Below, in pieces: positions 21,577 to 30,841 of a DNA stretch of 31,756 nucleotides; position 1 is the first letter of the stretch; every line of letters begins with the position of its first letter. The position numbers were made by a program, and so were the translations under genes. Under the pieces are notes generated by a model that was given only the letters and a program-made list of their open reading frames with translations, did no database searches and was not told the origin of the DNA. Origin of the DNA: Pseudomonadota bacterium. GTDB taxonomy: Bacteria > Pseudomonadota > Alphaproteobacteria > Rhizobiales > Xanthobacteraceae. The stretch lies in the NCBI GenBank assembly GCA_023449855.1, contig JAEXHR010000324.1, positions 1 to 31,756 of the forward strand. Direction: 5' to 3'.

Positions 21577-24315
21577 TTGGCAATCGGCGATCCGATCAAC
21601 GAACTCCACTCGACCGCGCTCTTCGCGCAACTGTCTGCACTTGATGCGAATTATGCCGACAGGGCGACGACGTTCCTCAGCGCCGTTGCACCGATTCTTG
21701 CCAGTACGATTACTCATTTCCCCTATTATACGCGCCACGACGCACATCATGGCTTTCGAGTTATCAAACGCATTGAACAGATATTGAATAAAAAGTGCTT
21801 GGAGGCAGATACCCCTGAAGCGTTGTCCGCGCCGAGCATCTATCTCCTGATCCTCGCGGCCTACGCCCATGACCTTGGCATGACTGTCTTCGACGGCGAA
21901 GCCGATCGCCTTTGTGCGGAGCTTGAAATTCCGAAGATGCCAGGCTGGGAAATCAATCCTCGGCTGCAAGCGTATCTTCGAAGCGAGCACTCCCGACGCG
22001 GCGGGTCGTACATCGCAGACAATGCGGATCGGCTTGCCGTGCCGATGCCGCTCGTGGACGCGCTCGACCGGATGATGCGGGCCCACAATCTGTCCATCGA
22101 TACCCTCGAAACGGAGATATCGTCGGCCTACGCCGCTCAGGAAAAGCGGATCGACGTGCGCCAGCTAGCGATCATTTTGTGTGTGGCTGACGCGCTTGAG
22201 TTCAGCGACACACGGGTTGTCGAAGGTGTGCTTGCCGCGATCGCGGCGGACCCAAGCCCGGCGGCCCGCATTTCCTATCTGGAGAACATGAAGCACGTCT
22301 GCATCGGTGACAGCCTCGCGATCGATGATGACGGACGTGTCGTGGTTTCCGGGACGTTTAGAGACGAAGCCGCCTTGGCACTCGCCCACCGGACTTTCGA
22401 CCAAATGGAAGGTTGGATACGAGGGTACTGCGACCTGGATCGGCGAATTGATCCGACCCGGCTTCGTATTCGGCCGGAGCCGTTCTTACGCACGCTTGCC
22501 TTTCCTAACGGTCGTTTCGAACGGCTCGGGGTTCGGCTCAACACACGCAACGTCATCGATCTGATCGCGTCAAACGCTGTTTGGAAGAACAGCGTCGGCC
22601 TACCGATCCGAGAACTCCTGCAGAACGCTGTGGAGGCATGTCGATATCGGCGGTATCACTCGAGCCAAGCAGATGCCTATGCCCCAGAGGTGACGATCAC
22701 CTTCGATCGAGCTCGCCACGAGATTGTCGTCACCGACAATGGCTGCGGCATGACCGAGCGCGTTGTGCTCAACAACCTGCTCACGATCGGAAGCAGCCGC
22801 TCTGCAGAGCCGGGCTACCGCAGTGCAGACTATGCCCCAATCGCTCGCTTCGGCGTCGGCTTTTGGTCGGTGTTCACGATTGCGAGATCTGCCCATGTGA
22901 CAACAGCCTCGTTTGAACCATACCGGGGGCGCCCGTGTGCTGCTGCGGCCGCCGATGGCATCTCGTTCGATGTCGCACTCGATGACCTGCATGACTATAC
23001 CGTTTTTCGCGCTGCATCCGCGCACTGCGGGACAACTGTTACTCTACGTCTCCGGGATGATGTTGCTCTTGACGACATCTACACGCACGCAAAACGTCAG
23101 ATACTGTGCTCGGAAATCCCGATCATCTTTCGGTTAGATGGCGAGCAGTCACGCTTGCCCGTTCGCCCCGAGTTGAAGGAGGATAAGCTTCTGGGGAGCC
23201 GGGCGGCGATCATCGAAGAATACGGTCTCCAGATCTTCCGATGGTTTGGGTCCAAAGGCGATACTGATGCCTGCCTGCTCCTCGCTTACCGCATGGCTAA
23301 CGGGAAGCCGACATTTCTACTTGAGCCCGGGAAGTCGATTCTTAACGCTCTTCCCAGTCTCTCTAGGCCTAGCACCGGCATATGCGGCTTCGCCGCGCCG
23401 CTCCGTCTCAGGCATCTGTGTGTCGATCTGCTCCGAGTTGGCACCTACACAGCTAATCGAACGACGCCGCGCGGCATAGCCTTTTCGCTGGACCGAACCC
23501 AACTGATTGAAAACGAGGCTTCCCTTCAATTTGAGGAAGAAGTGACCGACCTGATACACGACGGCTATCGCGCCTTCCTACAAGAGACCGGCGGACAGGA
23601 TCTCGCGACGGTCACAGCGCTGCGCGAGCAGGCAGCGATGCACGGCGGCAACGTCTTTGATCAATTCACCAAGGACGAGCTTTTCCAAGCGGCCCATCGC
23701 TTCCCGGATCTGGCGCCTATCAGACTTTATCCGTTATCTGAGTCGGAGCCGATCTACACTCGTCCGGACGAACTGCAGAAGATCACTGGGGTAGCCTGCT
23801 TTGTGCAACAGAGCCGGTTCGAAGGTGTAGGCGGTCAGAGGAATATCGATCCAGACGGCAAGGCAGGCGTCGGACTCACGCGCTCGCTCGCGTCGCCCCC
23901 ACAGTCGAATGGGGTGGAAGTCTACACGATGGCCAGCGAGCGCTCCGCCTCATGGCTGTTTGACGCCGATCCACAAAGCACAGTCGTGTTCGCCCAAACT
24001 CCGACATACGGGGCAGTGCCAATGCAGCTTGTCAATTTGCAAGCGATCGACATTCGCCAGCCTGCTCAAGTGCTGACTGAGGTTGTTGGTCGTTGGACCG
24101 GAGCGATATACCTGCGGCACTTCGAACGTCCGAACGGGAAGCCCTACATCTTCCTCGGCCGCCATCGTATTTTGGTCAAGACCGACAGCCGCCTTGCTGT
24201 GGAGGTTGCTGGTCTGGCTCGCGATGGTCGTTTGTCGAAGCTCGCCGATATCGTGGCGGACCTCCAGGAAGATGAGGCCGGCTATCCCCCAGCGACGATC
24301 GCCGAACTGCTGTGA
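21577..24315 (+). CDS. HD-domain + HSP90-type ATPase (GHKL) protein, 912 residues
   Basis: Two domains are visible. Residues 45-210 form an HD phosphohydrolase-like domain: TRHDAHHGF (H54, D55, H57, H58), AAYAHDLGM with the HD pair H98-D99, SEHSRRG with H138, and CVADALEFSDTR with D205. Residues 320-500 form an HSP90/GHKL ATPase: N-box IRELLQNAVEA (E346, N350), G1 box VTDNGCGMT (D387, G389, G391) and ARFGVGFWSVF (G426, G428). About 400 further residues have no recognised motif. This resembles HD-plus-HSP90 proteins predicted in biological conflict systems. TTG 21577 with GAGAGG at 21562-21567 is preferred; GTG 21556 is the alternative. Codon use is visibly less GC-rich than in flanking genes, a sign of separate acquisition. 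Confidence 0.8.
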   Translation: MAIGDPINELHSTALFAQLSALDANYADRATTFLSAVAPILASTITHFPYYTRHDAHHGFRVIKRIEQILNKKCLEADTPEALSAPSIYLLILAAYAHDLGMTVFDGEADRLCAELEIPKMPGWEINPRLQAYLRSEHSRRGGSYIADNADRLAVPMPLVDALDRMMRAHNLSIDTLETEISSAYAAQEKRIDVRQLAIILCVADALEFSDTRVVEGVLAAIAADPSPAARISYLENMKHVCIGDSLAIDDDGRVVVSGTFRDEAALALAHRTFDQMEGWIRGYCDLDRRIDPTRLRIRPEPFLRTLAFPNGRFERLGVRLNTRNVIDLIASNAVWKNSVGLPIRELLQNAVEACRYRRYHSSQADAYAPEVTITFDRARHEIVVTDNGCGMTERVVLNNLLTIGSSRSAEPGYRSADYAPIARFGVGFWSVFTIARSAHVTTASFEPYRGRPCAAAAADGISFDVALDDLHDYTVFRAASAHCGTTVTLRLRDDVALDDIYTHAKRQILCSEIPIIFRLDGEQSRLPVRPELKEDKLLGSRAAIIEEYGLQIFRWFGSKGDTDACLLLAYRMANGKPTFLLEPGKSILNALPSLSRPSTGICGFAAPLRLRHLCVDLLRVGTYTANRTTPRGIAFSLDRTQLIENEASLQFEEEVTDLIHDGYRAFLQETGGQDLATVTALREQAAMHGGNVFDQFTKDELFQAAHRFPDLAPIRLYPLSESEPIYTRPDELQKITGVACFVQQSRFEGVGGQRNIDPDGKAGVGLTRSLASPPQSNGVEVYTMASERSASWLFDADPQSTVVFAQTPTYGAVPMQLVNLQAIDIRQPAQVLTEVVGRWTGAIYLRHFERPNGKPYIFLGRHRILVKTDSRLAVEVAGLARDGRLSKLADIVADLQEDEAGYPPATIAELL

Positions 24316-24508
24316 TCCTCTGATTCCCGTGACCGATGTGACCGCTGCCCTAGATTGTTGCTGGCTGAATATCAGGCGTCATGGCAACTGTCCGGTTCGA
24401 CGAGCCGATCGGCAGCTATCGTCAGGACTGTACGTTCGCCGATAAAGCTTTGAACGACCGGGTCTGGTCGGCAACCGACGCCGCGTGAGCGGCAATTATC
24501 CTCGAAAC

Positions 24509-24524
24509 CCGGCTTTTTTGCCGG
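24509..24524. repeat. Small hairpin between convergent genes
   Basis: CCGGC and GCCGG enclose a loop of six T residues, 19 bases beyond the dnaE2 stop. The T residues are in the loop rather than after the stem, so it is not a typical terminator. It is the only clear structure I see in the 227-base gap between the HD-ATPase gene and dnaE2. Confidence 0.35.
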
Positions 24525-24542
24525 ACGTTCGGCTACCGGCCA

Positions 24543-27500
24543 TCAGCGGAAGTCTCGCGGCTTGATCTTGATGCCCTCGGTTGGCTGGCCCGGGATGATA
24601 CCCGATCCTAACCGCAGATCGGGGATATAGATGTCGCGAGGGTCTCGACCGAGCGGCCGCTGCTCGCGGTCGCGCGGGTCGGGTGCCATCGGGTTCCTGA
24701 CGATATCCGCACGGCTCACCCGGTAGATATCGGCGACGTCGGTGCGGCGTCCGACGCTCGCCAGCATGCCCGACAGATCATCGAGCCGCTGCGCAATGAC
24801 ATGGATCACCTCGCCTTCGCGCTGGACCTGACCGCGCACCCCCATCATCGACGCGCCCAGGACAGTGCGGCGGTTCTTCTCGAAGACATTGGTCCATACG
24901 ACGAGATTGGCGACATCCGTCTCATCCTCGAGCGTGATGAACATCACGCCCTTGGCGCTGCCGGGCTTCTGGCGGACCAGCACCAGCCCGGCCAGTTCGA
25001 TCCAGCGCCCGTCGCGCGTGGTGCGCAACTGCTCGCAGGTGATCATCCGGCGCGCCTTGAGCTCGTCGCGCAGGAACGCAACCGGATGCGCGCGCAGCGA
25101 CAGACCTGAGGCGCGATAATCCTCGACCACCTCCGCGCCTTCACCCATCTCGGCCAGGATGACGCTGGGCTCAATCGCTTCCTCGCGCAGCTTGCCGGCC
25201 CGCTCGTCCGCTGCTGCGAACAGCGGCAGCGCCGCGTTCCCGAGGCCCTTCACCGCCCAGAGGCCCGATCGCCGGTCGGCGCCGAGCGATCCGAACCCGT
25301 CGGCATCGCCAATCCGGTCCAGCGCGCCGCGCCCGACACCGGCACGGTGCTGGATTTCCTCGATGCTGGTATAGGGCCTGCCGCCCCGCGCGGTGATGAT
25401 CGCCGCTGCATCCGCATTGGCCAGATCGCGCGCCATGCGCAGGCCGAGCCGCACCGCCTTGTAGCGACCGCGGCCCTCTTCAAGCGTGCAATCCCAGCGA
25501 CTGGCATTGACGTCGATCGGGCGGATCTCGACGCCATGCTCGCGCGCGTCGCGCACGATCTGCGCCGGGGCATAGAAACCCATCGGCTGCGCATTGAGGA
25601 GGCTCGCGCAGAAGGCGTCGGGATGATGGCATTTCATCCAGGACGAGGCATAGGCGATCAGCGCGAAGCTGGCGGCATGGCTTTCGGGAAAGCCATAAGA
25701 GCCGAAGCCTTCAATTTGCTTGAAAGTTTTCTCGGCGAACTCCTGATCATAGCCCCGGCCAACCATGCCGCTGATGAGCTTGTCGCGGAAATGGCTGACG
25801 CCGCCTGTTAATTTGAACGTCGCCATCGCACGGCGCAGCAGGTCCGCCTCGCTCGCCGTAAAGCCGGCGCATTCGATCGCCACGCGCATGGCCTGTTCCT
25901 GAAAGAGCGGCACGCCCAGCGTCTTTTCCAGCACGCGGCGCAATTCCTCGGTCGGATAGGTCACCTCCTCCTCGCCGTTGCGACGCCGACGATAGGGATG
26001 GACCATGTCGCCTTGTATCGGGCCGGGCCGCACGATCGCGACCTGGATGACCAGATCGTAGAATGTCCTGGGCGCCATCAGCGGGATCGAGGCCATCTGC
26101 GCGCGGGACTCGATCTGGAACACGCCCAATGTGTCGGCCCTGCGGATCATCGCATAGGTCGCGGGATCCTCGGCCGGAATGGTCGCGAGGTCATGGCGTA
26201 GCCCCTTGTCGTTCTCGAGAAACTCGAACGCGCGGCGCATGCAGCTCAACATGCCGAGCGCAAGCACATCGACCTTCATGAAGCCGAGAAGATCGATATC
26301 GTCCTTATCCCATTCTATCACCTGGCGATCGTCCATCGCCGCCGGTTCGATTGGCACCAGTTCGTCGAGCCGGTCGCGGGTCAGCACGAAACCACCGGGA
26401 TGCTGGGACAGATGACGCGGGGTGTTGATCAACTGGCGGGCGAGGTCGAGCGTCAACGCAAGGCGCGTGTCGCTCATATCGAGGTTGAGCTCCTGCGCGT
26501 GCTTCTCCTCTACCCCTTCGCGGCTATAGCCCCAGATCGCCCCGGCCAGTCCCGCCGTCACATCCTCGGACAAACCGAGCGCCTTCCCGACTTCGCGGAC
26601 CGCGCCGCGCGCCCGGAAGCGGGTCACAACCGCGGTGAGCGCCGATCGGGTTCGGCCATAGGTCTCATATATCCACTGGATGACCTCCTCGCGCCGCTCA
26701 TGTTCGAAATCGACATCAATGTCCGGCGGCTCGCGCCGCTCGGCCGACACGAAGCGTTCGAACAGCAATTCCGAGCGCACCGGATCGATCGAGGTGATGC
26801 CGAGGACATAACAGACCGCGCTGTTCGCCGCCGACCCGCGCCCCTGGCACAGGATCTCGCGCCGCCGGGCCTCGGCCACGATCCCATGGACGGTCAGGAA
26901 ATAGGGGGCGTAATCGAGTTGCCCGATGAGCTGGAGCTCATGTTCGAGCTGCCGGCGCACCTTGTCGTCGACGCCTTGCGGATAGCGCATCGGCGCCTTC
27001 TCCCAGGTCAGCCGTTCCAGTTCTTCCTGCGGGGTGCGGCCGGGCACCTGGATCTCGTCGGGATATTGATATTTGAGCTCGTCGAGACTGAATGCGCAGC
27101 GCCTAGCGAATTCCACGCTGCGCGCAACCGGGCTGCTATCCTTGAGATAGCGCCGGAACAGCCGCGTCATCTCCGCGCCGGTCTTGAGATAGCGGTCGGC
27201 GAACCGCTCGCGCGCGCGGCCCAGCGTGTCGATCGTGCATTTCTCGCGGATGCAGGTAACGACATCCTGCAGCTGGCGGCGTTCGGGCACATGATAGAGG
27301 ACGTCGTTGGTCGCGATCGTCGGCACGCCTGCGGCAGCGGCGATCCGCGACAGGTCGCGCAGCCGGATCGCGTCCTTGGGCCGCCGCCGGACCGACAGCG
27401 CCATATAGGTGCGCGCGCCAAACAGCCGCTTCGTGCGCGCCAGCGCGGCCTGCGTCGTGGCATCGGCCCTGTCGGGGACGAGCATCGCCAGCAGTCCCTC

Positions 27501-27860
27501 GTTCCAGTCGGCCACATCCGACCAGTCGAGATGGCAGGCCCCCTTGCCCGCGCGCGTCTTGCCGATGCTGAGCAGTCGGCACAGGCGTCCATAGGCCGCC
27601 TTGTCGGTGGGATAGACGAGGAGGGCGGTGCCATCGGTGAGATCGAGCCGGCAGCCGACGATCGCGCGGACGCCGGTCTGCCGCTCCGCGTCCCATGCGC
27701 GCACGATCCCGGCGACCGAATGGCGGTCGACGACGCCAAGCGCGGGCATCTCCATCGCCGCTGCCGTCGCGAACAGATCCTCGGGGCTCGATGCCCCGCG
27801 CAGGAAACTGAAATGCGTCGTCACCTGCAGTTCGACATAGCCCGGTTTGCCCGCGCTCAT
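24543..27860 (-). CDS. dnaE2: Error-prone DNA polymerase DnaE2 (ImuC)
   Basis: This 1105-residue protein matches the usual DnaE2 length. The PHP domain begins YVELQVTTHFSFLRGASSPE, and the polymerase core has QGRGSAANSAVCYVLG (about 339-354) and PDIDVDFE (379-386), whose Asp residues are catalytic in C-family polymerases. PHP, polymerase and C-terminal OB-fold regions follow in the normal order, ending KIKPRDFR. DnaE2 does translesion synthesis together with ImuA and ImuB after DNA damage. The start is ATG 27858-27860, which overlaps the imuB stop in an ATGA. The longer frame to 28022 adds Arg-rich sequence encoded inside imuB and is rejected. Confidence 0.95.
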   Translation of the reverse strand: MSAGKPGYVELQVTTHFSFLRGASSPEDLFATAAAMEMPALGVVDRHSVAGIVRAWDAERQTGVRAIVGCRLDLTDGTALLVYPTDKAAYGRLCRLLSIGKTRAGKGACHLDWSDVADWNEGLLAMLVPDRADATTQAALARTKRLFGARTYMALSVRRRPKDAIRLRDLSRIAAAAGVPTIATNDVLYHVPERRQLQDVVTCIREKCTIDTLGRARERFADRYLKTGAEMTRLFRRYLKDSSPVARSVEFARRCAFSLDELKYQYPDEIQVPGRTPQEELERLTWEKAPMRYPQGVDDKVRRQLEHELQLIGQLDYAPYFLTVHGIVAEARRREILCQGRGSAANSAVCYVLGITSIDPVRSELLFERFVSAERREPPDIDVDFEHERREEVIQWIYETYGRTRSALTAVVTRFRARGAVREVGKALGLSEDVTAGLAGAIWGYSREGVEEKHAQELNLDMSDTRLALTLDLARQLINTPRHLSQHPGGFVLTRDRLDELVPIEPAAMDDRQVIEWDKDDIDLLGFMKVDVLALGMLSCMRRAFEFLENDKGLRHDLATIPAEDPATYAMIRRADTLGVFQIESRAQMASIPLMAPRTFYDLVIQVAIVRPGPIQGDMVHPYRRRRNGEEEVTYPTEELRRVLEKTLGVPLFQEQAMRVAIECAGFTASEADLLRRAMATFKLTGGVSHFRDKLISGMVGRGYDQEFAEKTFKQIEGFGSYGFPESHAASFALIAYASSWMKCHHPDAFCASLLNAQPMGFYAPAQIVRDAREHGVEIRPIDVNASRWDCTLEEGRGRYKAVRLGLRMARDLANADAAAIITARGGRPYTSIEEIQHRAGVGRGALDRIGDADGFGSLGADRRSGLWAVKGLGNAALPLFAAADERAGKLREEAIEPSVILAEMGEGAEVVEDYRASGLSLRAHPVAFLRDELKARRMITCEQLRTTRDGRWIELAGLVLVRQKPGSAKGVMFITLEDETDVANLVVWTNVFEKNRRTVLGASMMGVRGQVQREGEVIHVIAQRLDDLSGMLASVGRRTDVADIYRVSRADIVRNPMAPDPRDREQRPLGRDPRDIYIPDLRLGSGIIPGQPTEGIKIKPRDFR

Positions 27861-29416
27861 GCGAAGGCGCCGTGGATGAACCAGCGCATCGGGCCGGTCG
27901 CGGCGCTCTCGCCGTCGCCGGCGCGGAACAGCCAATAGCGGCCGCCACTCACCGTCTCGACCTGATAATAATCGCGCACGCTGAGCGGCTGTCGCCCCTC
28001 GATGCCGCCATCGCGCCACCATTCGCCATGCAGCCGCTCCGGACCGTCGCCCTGCGTCACCCGGTATCGCTTGCCGCGCCAGATGAACATGCGCGGTGCA
28101 TCGTCGGGCAACAGCGCGATCACCTCGATCGGTTCTGGTTTGGCCAGCATACGCGCCGGGCGGGGCAGATCATCGTCCCATCCCATGCCGCGCGCCTCAC
28201 CCAACGCCGGCGCGCCGGTCGCGGAGCGTTCGGGCATGCCGCTCGGGCAAGGCGCCATCCGGTGCAGGTTTCTGGAGCCGAAGCGGTTGGCGAGCGTATC
28301 GACCAGCGCAGCCAGATCGGGCCCGCGCCGGCCCAGCTGTTCGAGGCTTTCGCCCTGTCGCGGCGCGGCCGCCTCCATCAGCGAGACCAGCAGCGTCATC
28401 GCCTCGATGCCAAGACCCGGTTCAACCGTTTCGATCTTCGCGCAGAGCAATTTGGCGAGATGCCCCGCATCCCGGCTCGGCGTCGCCGTCCCGATGCGGA
28501 TGACCTGACAATGGCCATCGACACGGTGGAAATAGCAATCGAGACGCCTGCCTCCGCGTCCTGCGCGGACAAGCTGTTCGACAATGTCGGCGACGAGATC
28601 GCCGATCACCTGGGCGAAAGCCTCGGGCGTCGCGATCGGCTCCATGAAACCGCGCCGCGCACGCGGCATCTGTTCCGGAAAGATCGGCTCTATGGGTTCG
28701 GCGACCTGTCCGATGGCCTGGTCGAGACGGCGATGCAGGCTGCGGCCGAACCGCTTGGCGAGCGGCGCGCGCGGGGCGCCGAGCAGTTGCTCGACCCGCT
28801 CGAAGCCGAGCTTGCGCAGCCCCTCGACGATCTCGGCTTCGAGCCGCAGCGCCGGGATCGGGAGGAGCTCCATCGCCCGGCGATGCTGCCCCGGTTCGAT
28901 GACGACGGGCCTGCCGTCGCGGACATGCCTTGCGACCGCGTGCGCGCAGCCAGCGGTGTCGGCGACCGCGATATGCACCGTGACGCCGAAGGCCGCGATG
29001 CGGCGATGCAGATCCTTGAGCAGCGCGGTCTCGCTGCCGAAGAGCGAGGCGCAGCCGGTAATGTCGAGCCACAACCCGTCCGGTGCGTCGGGCGCCACGA
29101 TCGGCGAATAGCGTTGCCCGGCCCACAGGGCGAGGCGCCGCAGGCCGTCCATGTCAGCGTCGGGCTGGGCATCGATGACCTCAAGCTCGGGCGCGAGCAT
29201 CCGCGCCTTGGTGACGGTCATGCCGGGCGTGACGCCGAGCGCCCGCGCGGCAGCATCCACCGCCGCGACGATCCGGCGGCCATGGTCAGGAATTACGGTG
29301 ACGAGCGGTCCGTCGGGCGCGGTGATGCACCGCCCTTCAGGCGGCGATTTGGCTGTCGCCCGCCGCAGCCGGTCGGTCGACCAGTGCGGCAGGTAGACCG
29401 ATACGACCCGTCGCAT
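27857..29416 (-). CDS. imuB: ImuB, inactive Y-family polymerase subunit
   Basis: This 519-residue protein starts RRVVSVYLPHWSTDRLRR. The motif that carries the first catalytic Asp in active Y-family polymerases lacks it here, as expected of ImuB. Further family marks are LWLDITGCASLFG (about 115-127), the HhH-like region LRKLGFERVEQLLG and a C-terminal region ending in MRWFIHGAFA. ImuB bridges the beta clamp, ImuA and DnaE2 in the mutasome. ATG 29414-29416 is chosen because it matches the family start; it overlaps the end of imuA by 80 bases. The longer frame to 29494 is inside imuA and is not used. Confidence 0.93.
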   Translation of the reverse strand: MRRVVSVYLPHWSTDRLRRATAKSPPEGRCITAPDGPLVTVIPDHGRRIVAAVDAAARALGVTPGMTVTKARMLAPELEVIDAQPDADMDGLRRLALWAGQRYSPIVAPDAPDGLWLDITGCASLFGSETALLKDLHRRIAAFGVTVHIAVADTAGCAHAVARHVRDGRPVVIEPGQHRRAMELLPIPALRLEAEIVEGLRKLGFERVEQLLGAPRAPLAKRFGRSLHRRLDQAIGQVAEPIEPIFPEQMPRARRGFMEPIATPEAFAQVIGDLVADIVEQLVRAGRGGRRLDCYFHRVDGHCQVIRIGTATPSRDAGHLAKLLCAKIETVEPGLGIEAMTLLVSLMEAAAPRQGESLEQLGRRGPDLAALVDTLANRFGSRNLHRMAPCPSGMPERSATGAPALGEARGMGWDDDLPRPARMLAKPEPIEVIALLPDDAPRMFIWRGKRYRVTQGDGPERLHGEWWRDGGIEGRQPLSVRDYYQVETVSGGRYWLFRAGDGESAATGPMRWFIHGAFA

Positions 29417-30068
29417 CGCAGCCCTCCACAATCCATGCGTGCGGATTTCCGCCGCGTACGCGCTCCAGCGCCAGCTGCCATCGCGGACGGCCAAGGCTCG
29501 GGATGCCGAGATCCTCGCTCGGGCTCGCCGTCACCCGCCAGCGCGTGACCGCCGCCGTGCCCTCGGCCGCCTGCGCGATCTTCGACGCGCGCCGGAAGAT
29601 GAAGGCCGGCACGCCCGACCCCTCGGCTGCCAGTTGCAGCCGCTTGGAGGCGGTCGTGCTATATTTGCCGATCTCGCCCACGACGCCGCCGATCCCGGCA
29701 TGGCGCAGGCATTCCTCCATCGCGAGCAGCACATTGGTATCGTTGCCCGCTTCGACATAGATCACCCGGTCGGGATGCAGTCCGGCAAGATGGAGCGCGG
29801 GGGCAAACAGGTCGCGCCACCGAAGGCACCATAGCACTGGTCCTTCCATCCGCGCGAGAATGCCGGCCAGGAACACGGTGGCGCTCGCATCGTCGGCAAG
29901 GTCGGGGCTGCCCGCAACTTCATGGAGCGCGCCGCCGGCAATGCCGCCGCCGGGCAGGCGCGCATCGATCGCCTCGATCCCGAACGGCGTGGTCGCGTGG
30001 CGCACGCCCGTGCCCTCGATCTGCGCAATATGCGCTCGCAGCTGATCAAGGACGGTGGCTTCACGCAT
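29337..30068 (-). CDS. imuA: ImuA, RecA-like mutasome protein
   Basis: This 243-residue protein begins REATVLDQLRAHIAQIEG. It has TPFGIEAIDARLPGGGIAGG (about 26-45) followed by ALHEVAG, the typical ImuA/SulA-like start of the RecA fold with a degenerate P-loop. Later segments include VLWCLRWRDLFAPALHLAGL and VPAFIFRRA. ImuA is needed with ImuB and DnaE2 for damage-induced mutagenesis and is the first gene of the operon. ATG 30066-30068 is chosen since a LexA box lies within the longer open frame, 29 bases upstream of this start. The family name imuA follows alphaproteobacterial usage; some databases use sulA2. Confidence 0.92.
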   Translation of the reverse strand: MREATVLDQLRAHIAQIEGTGVRHATTPFGIEAIDARLPGGGIAGGALHEVAGSPDLADDASATVFLAGILARMEGPVLWCLRWRDLFAPALHLAGLHPDRVIYVEAGNDTNVLLAMEECLRHAGIGGVVGEIGKYSTTASKRLQLAAEGSGVPAFIFRRASKIAQAAEGTAAVTRWRVTASPSEDLGIPSLGRPRWQLALERVRGGNPHAWIVEGCDATGRIGLPAALVDRPAAAGDSQIAA

Positions 30069-30096
30069 GGCATTCAAGAGACTCGGAATTTGATAT

Positions 30097-30111
30097 GTTC
30101 TTGGTTTGTTC
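30097..30111 (-). promoter_or_regulatory. LexA (SOS) box of the imuA-imuB-dnaE2 operon
   Basis: GTTC (30097-30100), seven bases, GTTC (30108-30111) is an exact match to the alphaproteobacterial LexA site GTTC-N7-GTTC. It lies 28 bases before the imuA start codon, where bound LexA would block transcription until DNA damage. A third GTTC at 30112-30115 directly abuts it. Confidence 0.9.
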
Positions 30112-30259
30112 GTTCTGCTGCGTTTCAGAGTCAAGCACCGGGTCCGTTCCGACTTGTGGACAGGAAGGCCCAAGTCGCGGGGGAGCGGGCATTTCATCTT
30201 CGAGAAAAAATTTGCAACCGGGCGGCGGGAGCCTGCGCGCAGGCTATGACGGCATCATC

Positions 30260-30685
30260 ATGACCGCCTCTTTCGACCTCGACCGATTCGTCGCCGCACA
30301 GGCACAGATCTATGACACGGCCCTTGGCGAGATCCGCCGCGGCGCCAAGCGCAGCCACTGGATGTGGTTCATCTTTCCGCAGATCGCTGGCCTGGGGTCG
30401 AGCGAGATGGCGCGGCGCTATGCGATTGCGTCACTCGAGGAGGCGCGCGCCTATCTTGCGCATCCGGTGCTGGGCGCCCGGCTGCGCGATTGCGTGGCGG
30501 CGCTGCAAGACCTCACCGGCACCAGTGCGGAGGCAGTGTTCGGCGGCATCAATGCGCTGAAGCTGCGCTCGTCGCTCACCCTGTTCGCGCAGGCCGGGGG
30601 CGGGGCGTTGTTCACGGCCGCTATCGATCGCTGGTTCAATGGCGAGGCCGATGCCGCGACGCTTGCGTGCCTGGCCCCGCGCTGA
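30260..30685 (+). CDS. DUF1810 protein, 141 residues
   Basis: After a short start (TASFDLDRFVAAQAQIYDTAL), SHWMWFIFPQIAGLG (about 32-46) is the hallmark of DUF1810. It is followed by SSEMARRYAIASLEEARAYL, HPVLGARLRDC and GTSAEAVFGGINALKLRSSL, all in family order and near the usual length. The family is placed near NADAR-type proteins by structure-based classification, which suggests ADP-ribose or nucleotide chemistry, but no activity is established. The start ATG 30260 matches the family; the frame is open further upstream without protein-like sequence. The gene is divergent from imuA and does not appear to belong to that operon. Confidence 0.88.
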   Translation: MTASFDLDRFVAAQAQIYDTALGEIRRGAKRSHWMWFIFPQIAGLGSSEMARRYAIASLEEARAYLAHPVLGARLRDCVAALQDLTGTSAEAVFGGINALKLRSSLTLFAQAGGGALFTAAIDRWFNGEADAATLACLAPR

Positions 30686-30791
30686 GGTAAGGAACAGCTC
30701 GCGCGTCCATCCGTTCTGAAAGACGAGGCCGCTTGTTTCCCCCGCTCATGCGGCCCCTGATACGGACTCGCCGGTTCTCCCCTTGCCGGCG

Positions 30792-30819
30792 GGTCCATTT
30801 CTCTCTCTCTTTTTGGACC
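30792..30819. repeat. Hairpin with a pyrimidine loop
   Basis: GGTCCA (30792-30797) and TGGACC (30814-30819) enclose a loop of C and T residues only. It lies between the convergent DUF1810 and nuclease genes and may be a weak terminator of either. Confidence 0.35.
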
Positions 30820-30841
30820 TGGAGCAGAGGCGTCGAGCCGC

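Noticed and set aside
27861..28022. Extended N-terminus of DnaE2 (54 extra residues)
   Set aside because: The extension is Arg-rich, encoded inside imuB, and lies before the family-typical start at the ATGA overlap.
26400..29548. Two long + strand frames opposite dnaE2 and imuB (512 and 558 codons)
   Set aside because: They are antisense to genes with unmistakable catalytic and family motifs, and their composition is Arg/His/Asp-rich and low in complexity.
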